From assembly GCF_947497005.1 (NCBI RefSeq), contig NZ_CANMFF010000006.1:214864-278863 (forward strand): a stretch of 64,000 bases of DNA, in the 5' to 3' direction. Origin of the DNA: an uncultured Ruegeria sp. (GTDB taxonomy: Bacteria; Pseudomonadota; Alphaproteobacteria; Rhodobacterales; Rhodobacteraceae). Below the pieces are notes generated by a model. It was not told the DNA's origin. It searched no databases and saw only the letters and a list, made by a program, of their open reading frames with translations. How positions within the stretch are numbered: the stretch's first letter is position 1; every line of letters begins with the position of its first letter. Shown piece after piece: positions 56,608-64,000 of the stretch. The position numbers were made by a program, and so were the translations under genes.

Positions 56608-58023
56608 TTAATCCTTAGGTTTCCATGAATCGTCATAGCCCGCTGACCGAACGACATGTGCAACAGCCTTTAGCTCAGAAATCAATAAATCAACATCGTG
56701 AGTATCCGTTCGCCAGGACGAGATACTGACCCGCATTGCTGGTGCCTCGTTCCAGACTGTCATACCAAACCAAACTTTCCCTTTGGCAGCGACTAGAGAC
56801 TGTATTTGAGCCGTCTCCGCACTGCTCCCGAACGAAAACAGAACTTGGTTCAGTACCGGTCGCGTTAACAAATTGAATCCGGCCTCGACCAACGCATCCG
56901 CTACATATTCAGCCAATGCGCAGTGCCGTTCGATAATCGCCGCAACCCCTGTGCGTCCCAGAGTTCGTAAAACGGCCCAAAAAGGAATGCCGCGTGCGCT
57001 TCGAGAGAATTCGATACCGAGGTTTTTCTGGCTGTCTGCAGATGCAGAAGAATAGTCCGCATCGCTATTCATGGTAGCGGCCATTGCATGGCGATCACGA
57101 CAAACACCAACAGCTCCATCATACGGTGTATTCAACCATTTGTGTCCATCAGTGGTCCAGCTATCGGCCATTTCCACACCGTCCGTCAGATGTCGTTTTT
57201 TTGGAGCGGCACGCGCCCAAAGACCGAAAGCGCCATCGATATGTACCCAAGCTTTGGCGGCTTTTGCCGCCGTCATCAATGGTAGATATGGATCAAAGCT
57301 GCCAGTATTCACTTCACCAGCCTGCAAACACAGGATGGTCATTTCATCCAATTGGGGAAGCTTTGATGGAATGATGCTTCCTTTTTCATCAACCGGCGCC
57401 AATATCAAGTTTTGTTCGCCAAAGCCAAGGACACGCAACGCTTTTAGCACAGTCACATGTACTTTTTCCGATATGACGACCCGGATTTCTGGCGCCCCAC
57501 GTAACCCGCGAACGTCCTGGTTCCAGTTCTTCCGCAACAACAACGTCCGACGGGCAGTCGCCAAACAAACAAGGGTGGAGGACGTTGCGGACGTGCCAAA
57601 GGCAACTCCACTGCTGTGAGGGAGGTCCAGAATGTCCAGTATCCAACGTGCGGCAATCTTTTCGATAACGTCCGCCGTTGGGGAATTGGTATAAGATGAG
57701 GCGCATTGATCCCATGCGAGCATCATTCGCTGGGCCGCTGCAGCGACCGGGATAGTCGCTCCAATAACGAACCCAAAGTAACGCGAGCCATTAGAGGCCA
57801 CTGTTCCAGGTGATCCTACATCATCCAATAGACTCAAGGTTTCAGAAGTATCGAACCCGTTTTCTGGCAGGTTTTCATCAAAACGGGACAAAGAACTGCG
57901 CGCAAATTCGTTTGGAAAGACATCCATGTCTGCGATTTCAGCGAGGTACCGGTTGGCGCGACGATCCGCATCCAAGAGGAGGTCAGTATCCATTGAGCAA
58001 AACTGTGTTTTTTTGCGGTTCAT
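56608..58023 (-). CDS. PLP-dependent group II decarboxylase/aminotransferase-fold enzyme
   Basis: 471 residues of the aromatic-amino-acid/glutamate decarboxylase fold: GTSATSSTLVCLATARR, GEVNTGSFDPY, WVHIDGAFGLWA and the PLP lysine in WTTDGHKWLNTPYDG. The first ATG is taken at 58021-58023, right after GGAGGACAAT; a TTG five codons earlier is less likely. It probably decarboxylates an amino acid, but the active-site loops give no clear substrate. It stands alone and converges on decayed DNA. Codon use appears less GC-rich than in the neighbouring GST operon, which would fit separate acquisition. Confidence 0.8.
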   Translation of the reverse strand: MNRKKTQFCSMDTDLLLDADRRANRYLAEIADMDVFPNEFARSSLSRFDENLPENGFDTSETLSLLDDVGSPGTVASNGSRYFGFVIGATIPVAAAAQRMMLAWDQCASSYTNSPTADVIEKIAARWILDILDLPHSSGVAFGTSATSSTLVCLATARRTLLLRKNWNQDVRGLRGAPEIRVVISEKVHVTVLKALRVLGFGEQNLILAPVDEKGSIIPSKLPQLDEMTILCLQAGEVNTGSFDPYLPLMTAAKAAKAWVHIDGAFGLWARAAPKKRHLTDGVEMADSWTTDGHKWLNTPYDGAVGVCRDRHAMAATMNSDADYSSASADSQKNLGIEFSRSARGIPFWAVLRTLGRTGVAAIIERHCALAEYVADALVEAGFNLLTRPVLNQVLFSFGSSAETAQIQSLVAAKGKVWFGMTVWNEAPAMRVSISSWRTDTHDVDLLISELKAVAHVVRSAGYDDSWKPKD

Positions 58024-58154
58024 ATTGTCCTCCGACAAATTAGTCCTGTAGCTCGGGTGCGCACTGTCGAGACTGAGGAAAGCGTCTTCCAGATGCGCGG
58101 TAGTCAGCTCCTTTGGCCTGGATTACGTAGGTCAACAGATATCTCAAGGATGAT

Positions 58155-58859
58155 TCACCAATTTTCACCATAGGGCCGCAGTTCTACGTCAAACGACCAA
58201 GTAGATCTGTCTTGATGGGCTATATGGTACACCTCTTCAGCGATGGCGTTGGGCTTGCTGAAAAAATCTTCGGGCATATCCGGATTCAACGGCACACGAG
58301 TCCAGGGTGTATCGATCGCCGCATCGATCACCACATAGGCGATGTGGATGCCCTTGGGTCCCAGTTCGCGGGCTAGGGCCTGCGCAAAGATCCTCTGAGC
58401 TGCCTTGGTGGGGGCGAAGAGAGCGTAGTTCGGAACGCCGCGGAGAGCCGCAGTATTACCGGTGACTACAATGGCACCGCTACCCCGCGCGACCATGGCC
58501 GGGGTCAGTTCGCGCACCATGTGAAGCAGGCTAGTGGTGTTGACCCGGAAATTGCGTTCCAAATCCTCAGGATTCGCCTCCATAAACGGTTTGAACGTGG
58601 CGCGTACGGCGTTGTGAACGATCACATCCGGAGTGCCCATTTCTTCTTGTACCTGGCGGCAGACAGCGACCAGACGATCCAGATCCTCCAGATCGAAGGC
58701 AAAGGCTTTTGATCCCGGCAGCTCTCTTTCAAGCTCCGCCAATCTCTTCGGGTTGCGCGCTAATAGGGCGACCCGGTAGCCATCCTGCGCAAACCGGCGG
58801 GCGACAGATGAACCGGTGCCGTCGCCGACGCCCGTGATCAGACAGACTTTGTTCTGCAT
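58155..58859 (-). CDS. SDR-fold protein without the catalytic tyrosine
   Basis: 234 residues. The Rossmann loop TGVGDGTGSS and NAV in HNAVRA show the SDR fold, but the place of YxxxK reads FAPTK, so the catalytic Tyr is Phe. A nearby Tyr (NYALFAPTK) is four residues early. Related proteins with FAPxK are known, so this is a subfamily trait rather than a mutation; it may not use the classical proton relay. It is the last gene of the GST operon behind GAGGAGAATTCCC. Confidence 0.8.
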   Translation of the reverse strand: MQNKVCLITGVGDGTGSSVARRFAQDGYRVALLARNPKRLAELERELPGSKAFAFDLEDLDRLVAVCRQVQEEMGTPDVIVHNAVRATFKPFMEANPEDLERNFRVNTTSLLHMVRELTPAMVARGSGAIVVTGNTAALRGVPNYALFAPTKAAQRIFAQALARELGPKGIHIAYVVIDAAIDTPWTRVPLNPDMPEDFFSKPNAIAEEVYHIAHQDRSTWSFDVELRPYGENW

Positions 58860-58900
58860 GGGAATTCTCCTCAAAAAATGGTTGCTCGCTGTCGGCTCCG

Positions 58901-60247
58901 CTAGATCAGCGATTTGATGTCTGCGGCGAAGGTCGGGAAGGCATAGAGCGAGGTCCTGAGCTCGTTGGCGGGAACCCCGTGGCGCATTGCCATGGCAAAA
59001 AGATGGATCAATTCGTCACCATGATGGCCAAGGATATGGGCCCCCACGATCCGGTCATTGATCTGATCCACCAGAACCTTGGACCAGGCAGCGGTTTCGG
59101 CATAGGTCTTGGCCGAGAACCAGCCGGACATGTCCGACACCGTGACCGCCACATCCAGACCGCGATCGCGGGCTTCGGCCTCGGTCAATCCAACGGAACT
59201 GAGGGCCGGAACCGTATAGACCGCGCTGGGGATTACGCTGTAATCCGGCTTTTTGGTCGGGCCGTTGACGATATTGTGGCCGACGATCTGGCCTTCATAG
59301 GTCGCAACAGGGGACAATTGCGCAGAATGCGCGATGGCATCGCCCGCCACCCAGACCGAAGGGTTCGAAGTGGACCGCATCGTGTCGTCTATCAGAATGC
59401 GTAGCCCATCATGGTCGACGCCACCAGCCTCAAGGTTCAGGCCGTCGATATTGGCAATACGGCCCGCGCCGTTGACGACCCGTTCGGCGGTCACGCTTTG
59501 GTCGCGGCCTTCATGCTGGAACCGGACGTTGAGGCCATCGGCCGTCTTTTCGATGGCCGTCACCCACACCCCGGTTTTGACAACAACGCCAAGGCGCTCG
59601 GTTTCGGCACGCAAGGCGGCAACGGCGTCACTGTCGAGGCGCGGCAAAAGCTGTGGAAGTGCCTCCAGGATCGTCACCTGCACCCCGGCGCGCGCGTAGA
59701 CATGGCTGAACTCCATTGCGATGACGCCACCGCCGATGAACACGACATCGCGCGGCAGGGTCGGGTCGGACAGTACTTCGTCCGAAGTGATCATGTGTTC
59801 GGCTCCAGGGATCGGCAGGGGTCTGGGCTTCGATCCCGTGGCAATCACGATGTTCTGACCCCGGATGACCTGACCGTCCACCTCGACGCTGTTCGGTCCA
59901 ACGAAGCGCGCGGTGCCACGAAAGACATCGCCGCGTTTTTCGGCCAGCCCGTGCATCGCGTCCGGAATAAACCCGATCAGGTCGTTTTCACGCTGGATCA
60001 GTTTGGCCCAGTCCAGCCGGGGCTTGCTAACGTCGATCCCGTGGATTGCGGCTTGTTCGATCTCGTGCATGGCGTGGGCTGCGGCCACCAGCACTTTCTT
60101 GGGCGTGCAGCCGCGATTGGGGCAGGTGCCGCCAAAATCACGCGCCTCGATAAAGGCGATGGATTTTCCGGCTTCGTGCGCAATGGCCGATACTCCGAAC
60201 CCGGCATTGCCGCCACCGATAATGATTACATCATAAAATTCGCGCAT
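58901..60247 (-). CDS. Disulfide-reductase-like FAD/NAD(P) oxidoreductase
   Basis: 448 residues of the class I pyridine nucleotide disulfide oxidoreductase family: FAD loop IIIGGGNAGFG, redox pair Cys42/Cys47 (GGTCPNRGCTPKK), NAD(P) loop VFIGGGVIAMEF and the FAD-binding WVAGDA. Glutathione reductases end with a His-Glu dyad (HPT...E); here the matching stretch is YAFPTFAAD, with Phe for the catalytic His. So it likely reduces something other than oxidised glutathione. It lies between a PNPOx-reductase gene and an SDR gene in a GST operon. Confidence 0.83.
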   Translation of the reverse strand: MREFYDVIIIGGGNAGFGVSAIAHEAGKSIAFIEARDFGGTCPNRGCTPKKVLVAAAHAMHEIEQAAIHGIDVSKPRLDWAKLIQRENDLIGFIPDAMHGLAEKRGDVFRGTARFVGPNSVEVDGQVIRGQNIVIATGSKPRPLPIPGAEHMITSDEVLSDPTLPRDVVFIGGGVIAMEFSHVYARAGVQVTILEALPQLLPRLDSDAVAALRAETERLGVVVKTGVWVTAIEKTADGLNVRFQHEGRDQSVTAERVVNGAGRIANIDGLNLEAGGVDHDGLRILIDDTMRSTSNPSVWVAGDAIAHSAQLSPVATYEGQIVGHNIVNGPTKKPDYSVIPSAVYTVPALSSVGLTEAEARDRGLDVAVTVSDMSGWFSAKTYAETAAWSKVLVDQINDRIVGAHILGHHGDELIHLFAMAMRHGVPANELRTSLYAFPTFAADIKSLI

Positions 60248-60298
60248 GCCCTTGCTCCTATGGTTTAAGTTTCATTTGCTCCGAAGGATCAAGTCAGA

Positions 60299-61954
60299 TC
60301 ACCCGGCGGGACCGAAACTTTCGGTATGTATATGCTCCGGAGAGATGCCCCTGCGTTCCAGATCGGCCTGTATCTCGGCCATGAAACCGACGGGGCCGCA
60401 CAGAAAATAATGTGCGCTGGCATCGTCGATCAGCTTTGCCAGAAGTGTCCCATCGACGCGGCCATGTGAGACATAATCCACCCCGATCTCATCCTCCGGC
60501 GTAGGTTGACTGTACACCACATGAGTCGTGATCCCCGACCGTCTGGCGGCCAAATCGCGAACTTCACCGGCCAGCGGATGGTGCTGACCATCCCGCACGC
60601 CATGGATGAACCAGACAGGGCGATTGCTGCGCTCGTCTGCGACCTTATGCAGAATGCTCATCATTGGCGTGACACCCACACCGGCGCTGACCAGAACCAG
60701 GGGACACCGGTCGCAGGTCATCACGAAATCACCCGCGGGCCGGCGGCTGTTGATGATCGCGCCCGTTTCCAGATGATCGTGCAGAAATCGCGACGCGATA
60801 CCATTGGGTTCACGTTTGATCGTGATCCGATAGCGATGCTCGTTCGGGCCGTTGCTGAGCGAATAGGTTCGGCGCACCGGTTCGGCGATCCCCGGAATTT
60901 CTAGCTCGATCGGCAGGTGCTGACCGGGCTCGAACCCGGCCAGTGGACCGCCGTCTCGGGCCTCGAAAACAAACGAGGTGACATCGGCGCTTTCTCGGAT
61001 TTTTTCGATCAGGCGGATCGAGCGGACCGACTCCGCATCCGAGTTCCATCTGAGACTGACCGCCGACCGTGTTTCCACGATCTCGTCGAGCTCCAGCGTC
61101 ACCAGACGCCGCGCGCCAGGGACCTGTGCTATCTCATCGCTGTCCCAGTCGATCGAGGCGGTGCCGGTCAGTTGCAGCAGGCTGCCGCTTTCGAAGTCGA
61201 CGAACAGGAACCCCGCCTTGGGATCAAGCAGCAGGTTGCCTATGGTGTTGAAGTGATTGTTACCGGCGTAATCGGGAAACCGCAGCCGCCGGTCGTCCAG
61301 CACCTTCACGAAACTGCGGTCACCGCCGCGATGGGATGCATCCATCCCGAAAGTCGGGCTGTCGCCCCTTTCGCGGAAGCCGCTGGCGATAAAGAAAGTA
61401 TCGGCAGTTTCGATCCACCGGGTTTGATCCGACGTCAGACGTTGGCCACGCGTGGTCGGTCCGGGCCCCGAGCTTTCCACCCGAGTCCACGCACGTTCGC
61501 GGATGTATTGCGGGCAATTGCCAAAGGTCTGATCGACGCGAAAGTCAAAGCCGGTAGGTGTGACGCGCCCGGCGCGGCCATTGACCCGATTGCGCCGCCG
61601 CGTGGCCAGTTCGATGCCAAGGATGCCGATGTCACTTTGCGGACGAATGGCCTTGTATAGCGCATCACCACGGGCAGGCAGGGCGGCGATGGAAAGCGTT
61701 TTGGTATCCGGCGCTGTGACAAACCCGTCCGGCCCCTCGACCAACGTGGCCCAGGGCCGGCCTTGCCCGTCGCGGGCGGCCATTACCAGAAACGGCAGTG
61801 CGGTGTGAAAGTCCCTATGTTGTTCCGGCATGTGGTCGCGAACGACTTTGCGTGCCCAGTGTTCGATGTCGCGGACACCCATTCGCGCCTGCGCCATGTG
61901 TTCGCCCCGATGGAAAGGGGAAGTGCCGCTGTCGCTGGGTTCGATGGTAAGCAT
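60299..61954 (-). CDS. PNPOx-like flavoprotein fused to a ferredoxin-reductase-type module
   Basis: 551 residues from ATG 61952-61954, behind AGGAGAGATCCC. Residues about 20-280 form a pyridoxamine-phosphate-oxidase-like split barrel (ALPFLVMAARDGQGRPWATLV, NHFNTIGNLLLDPKAGFLFVDF). Residues about 300-551 form an FAD/NAD(P) reductase (RRTYSLSN, SAGVGVTPMMSIL, YFLCGPVGFM). The C-terminal [2Fe-2S] domain present in many relatives is absent. It probably moves electrons from NAD(P)H through FAD to a flavin or small molecule in the split barrel. GST and disulfide-reductase neighbours suggest detoxification of an electrophile. Confidence 0.83.
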   Translation of the reverse strand: MLTIEPSDSGTSPFHRGEHMAQARMGVRDIEHWARKVVRDHMPEQHRDFHTALPFLVMAARDGQGRPWATLVEGPDGFVTAPDTKTLSIAALPARGDALYKAIRPQSDIGILGIELATRRRNRVNGRAGRVTPTGFDFRVDQTFGNCPQYIRERAWTRVESSGPGPTTRGQRLTSDQTRWIETADTFFIASGFRERGDSPTFGMDASHRGGDRSFVKVLDDRRLRFPDYAGNNHFNTIGNLLLDPKAGFLFVDFESGSLLQLTGTASIDWDSDEIAQVPGARRLVTLELDEIVETRSAVSLRWNSDAESVRSIRLIEKIRESADVTSFVFEARDGGPLAGFEPGQHLPIELEIPGIAEPVRRTYSLSNGPNEHRYRITIKREPNGIASRFLHDHLETGAIINSRRPAGDFVMTCDRCPLVLVSAGVGVTPMMSILHKVADERSNRPVWFIHGVRDGQHHPLAGEVRDLAARRSGITTHVVYSQPTPEDEIGVDYVSHGRVDGTLLAKLIDDASAHYFLCGPVGFMAEIQADLERRGISPEHIHTESFGPAG

Positions 61955-62025
61955 GGGATCTCTCCTGGGGCGAAACACGGGTTGGCAGCACGCGCCCGGC
62001 CTTCGGGACCGGGCGCGCGGCTAGG

Positions 62026-62646
62026 TCAGGCTGCGAGGCCGACCTTGGTGCTTTGCATGGGCACAAAGCCGGGCAGCGCCCCGACCCGGGCCAGCAGGGC
62101 GCGGATGTTGGGATAGTCGCCCAGCGAAACGTTCCCTTCGGGGGCATGGGCCGTATAGCTGTAGATCGCGACATCGGCGATGGTGGGGCTGGTTCCGACT
62201 AGCCAGTCGCGCCCGTTCAGATGCGCCTCAAGCCGGTCGAAGGCAGATTTGGCGACAGTTTTGGCGCGTTCGGCATCCAACTGCGCGCCAAAGACGGTGA
62301 TCAATCGTGCCGCGGCAGGGCCGTGGGCGATGTCTCCGGCGGCCAGCGACAGAAACTTTTGAACCTCGGCCTCGCGCACGGGATCAGTCGGTAACCAGTC
62401 GGGCGCGTATTTCCGGGCGAGGTAGACCAGAATGGCATTGGAATCGGCGATGGCGGTTTCGCCATCTTCGATCACCGGCACCTGTCCGGCCGGGTTCAGG
62501 GAGAGAAACGGTTCCTTCTTGTGCTCGCCGGCCAGCAGATCGACATCGACCAATTCATGATTGATGCCGCCCAGCTTGGCAAACAGCTCCACCCGGTGCG
62601 AGTGTCCGGACAATGGGTGGCGATGAATACGGATAGCGTATGGCAT
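62026..62646 (-). CDS. Glutathione S-transferase
   Basis: 206 residues: thioredoxin-like N-terminal domain (HPLSGHSHRVELFAKLGG; NPAGQVPVIEDGETAIADSNAI with cis-Pro and the Glu/Ser glutathione site) and an all-helical C-terminal domain (TIADVAIYSY). It conjugates glutathione to an electrophile or acts as a peroxidase. First gene of the operon under the divergent LysR regulator; the ATG follows AAAGGAAACC. Confidence 0.88.
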   Translation of the reverse strand: MPYAIRIHRHPLSGHSHRVELFAKLGGINHELVDVDLLAGEHKKEPFLSLNPAGQVPVIEDGETAIADSNAILVYLARKYAPDWLPTDPVREAEVQKFLSLAAGDIAHGPAAARLITVFGAQLDAERAKTVAKSAFDRLEAHLNGRDWLVGTSPTIADVAIYSYTAHAPEGNVSLGDYPNIRALLARVGALPGFVPMQSTKVGLAA

Positions 62647-62811
62647 GGTGGTTTCCTTTTGGGAGGTTCTCTGGAGGTGATGTGATGCAGTTCATTGCAG
62701 ATCACTGGACCAAACATGCCAAAGGCTCAGTTCATTTATAATCCCGTACTTTGTTCAGTAACTATGAACATAATGGTAATAATGAAGTGGGAACGATAAA
62801 GGAGCTTGGCC

Positions 62812-63699
62812 ATGGACACGATTGATACGATGCGCGCCTTTCTGGCCGTTGCGCATGAAGGGTCTTTTACTTCTGCGGGGAAACGCCTTGGTCTGTCGAC
62901 CCGGTTGGTTAGCAAATACGTCGCCCAATTGGAGGCTAGGCTATCTACGCAGTTGTTCAACCGGACAACCAGAAGCGTTTCGTTGACCGATGTAGGCCTT
63001 GCCTATCTCGAACGATGTCGTCCTATTGTGGAGCAGATTGACGAGTTGGAGGATCTGGTTCAGGAAAAGCAATCTGCGCTGGCCGGGTTGATCCGGATCA
63101 CCGCACCTACCGGGTTTGGCAGCAACAATTTGGCGCTGGCACTGGTTCCGTTTTTGCAGGCCCACCCTGAAGTGGACATAGACCTCAAGCTCACGGACAA
63201 CCGGGTCGCGCTGGTCGAGGAAGGGATTGATCTGGCAATTAGAATTGGTGTGCTTCGGGATTCGACTCTGATTGCGCGCAAACTGTCGGATATGCCGCTG
63301 ATCGTCTGCGCGTCACCCGAGTATCTGGCGGAACGAGGGCGTCCAGGTGATCCGATGGCCCTTGCCACACATAACTGCCTGATTGACGAAAACCCTGCTG
63401 ATGCGACCGCGTGGAGGTTTCGGACAGGCAGCCGGGATTTCGTGGTCAAGGTGGCGGGGGCGTTTCACGCCAATGCGCCAGCTGCGATTGCCAACATGGC
63501 GATTGCCGGGCTGGGCATTGCACGCTGCCCGCATTACGTCGTCGCTCGTAGTTTGGAAAAGGGAACTCTGGAACATCTGTTTCAGGACTACGAAACAGAG
63601 AGCTTCGGCCTCTACGCGCTTTACCCACCCAACCGCCATCTAACCGCACGGGTTCGTACACTGATAGATCATCTGGCAAGCCGTTTCAGGTCACATTGA
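62812..63699 (+). CDS. LysR-family transcriptional regulator
   Basis: 295 residues: LysR winged helix (MRAFLAVAHEGSFTSAGKRLGLSTRLVSKYVAQLEARL, residues about 7-44, then RTTRSVSLT) and an effector-binding domain with APTGFGSNNLALALVPF. I use the ATG at 62812 (AAAGGAG 8 nt ahead) rather than the TTG at 62806. It is divergent from the GST operon, which it probably activates in response to a compound handled there. Members of this subfamily often control glutathione or quinone detoxification genes. Confidence 0.87.
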   Translation: MDTIDTMRAFLAVAHEGSFTSAGKRLGLSTRLVSKYVAQLEARLSTQLFNRTTRSVSLTDVGLAYLERCRPIVEQIDELEDLVQEKQSALAGLIRITAPTGFGSNNLALALVPFLQAHPEVDIDLKLTDNRVALVEEGIDLAIRIGVLRDSTLIARKLSDMPLIVCASPEYLAERGRPGDPMALATHNCLIDENPADATAWRFRTGSRDFVVKVAGAFHANAPAAIANMAIAGLGIARCPHYVVARSLEKGTLEHLFQDYETESFGLYALYPPNRHLTARVRTLIDHLASRFRSH

Positions 63700-64000
63700 G
63701 GAAGCGCGCAGTAGCAACGCTTTGAAATAGGATGTTTTTGACCGCGTCAGTTGAAGTTTGTTGCAATATCTTCCGACGAAGTAATCAGTCATTGGGATGC
63801 TGTAGACGAAAGCTCATCTTTCCCGCCTATCGAATGTGTAATTCCTCATGAACACCGCAATTTTGTACGAATGTCCGCAATGCGGAAGCTGCACAGCAGC
63901 GTTCGACGGATTGGTGAATGTCTTGTGTGGGTGGCGCCTGCATTGCAAGTGTTTTCTGCGTTGATGGCGGCGGTCCGTCAGTACCGTCGTGTGTTCGGCC
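63700..64000. other. No gene in the last 300 bases
   Basis: Only a 38-codon ATG frame (63849-63965) with several cysteines is present, with no ribosome site or family match. I see nothing that can be supported here. Confidence 0.5.

Noticed and set aside
59411..60268. Plus-strand frame opposite the disulfide-reductase-like gene
   Set aside because: Antisense shadow; no motif recognised.
63849..63965. 38-codon Cys-rich ORF at the end of the window
   Set aside because: No ribosome site, no family and very short; likely chance.

Overview
The window looks like a chromosomal (or chromid) segment of a Roseobacter-group alphaproteobacterium (Rhodobacteraceae). This rests on moderately high GC, tight operons with 4-nt start/stop overlaps, an AglE/AglR sugar locus, two near-consensus BioR boxes in front of bioB, a TmoXWV-type methylated-amine ABC transporter and a DUF1636 gene behind a cobalamin riboswitch. 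No rRNA, tRNA, CRISPR array or intact IS element was found.

Layout. 1-5.7 kb: sugar locus with an AglE-like binding protein (leaves the window), divergent LacI regulator, a GH1 beta-glucosidase fused to a glucokinase, a PfkB fructokinase and a D-lyxose/D-mannose isomerase. 5.8-9.2 kb: cobalamin riboswitch, a possible leader ORF, a DUF1636 protein and a BtuFCD-type importer. 9.3-10.1 kb: HisN-like phosphatase. 10.3-18.7 kb: operon for uptake and demethylation of a methylated amine or betaine (binding protein, ATPase, double permease, choline-kinase-like enzyme, dimethylglycine-dehydrogenase-like flavoprotein) with a divergent DeoR regulator. 18.7-24.1 kb: bioBFDAGC operon. 24.2-27.7 kb: nadABC. 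27.8-35.2 kb: histidine utilisation (hutIHGU, hutF, hutC).

35.2-47 kb is accessory: a truncated aldehyde dehydrogenase, a cassette of large serine recombinase plus two ParB/RepB-like proteins and a divergent small HTH protein, then a PotABCD-type ABC operon with two SDR dehydrogenases and a LuxR regulator broken by an in-frame TAG. Two copies of a 56-bp repeat flank this ABC/SDR/LuxR unit. 47-55.6 kb carries an extracytoplasmic electron-transfer module: ApbE flavin transferase, periplasmic ankyrin protein, PepSY/flavodoxin/reductase membrane protein, DUF2271 protein with a flavinylation motif, cupredoxin and a six-haem cytochrome c gene that is now broken. 55.6-56.3 kb is decayed DNA (frameshifted HTH gene, interrupted cupin). 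56.6-63.7 kb holds a PLP decarboxylase and a LysR-controlled redox/glutathione operon (GST, PNPOx-reductase fusion, disulfide-reductase-like flavoprotein, SDR lacking the catalytic Tyr).

The first 35 kb is orderly core metabolism. From 35 to 56 kb genes are repeatedly interrupted (three TAG, one TAA, one TGA, two frameshifts), which marks the zone as recently rearranged or decaying. The most noteworthy systems are the recombinase/dual-ParB cassette, the flavinylated redox module and the GH1-glucokinase fusion.
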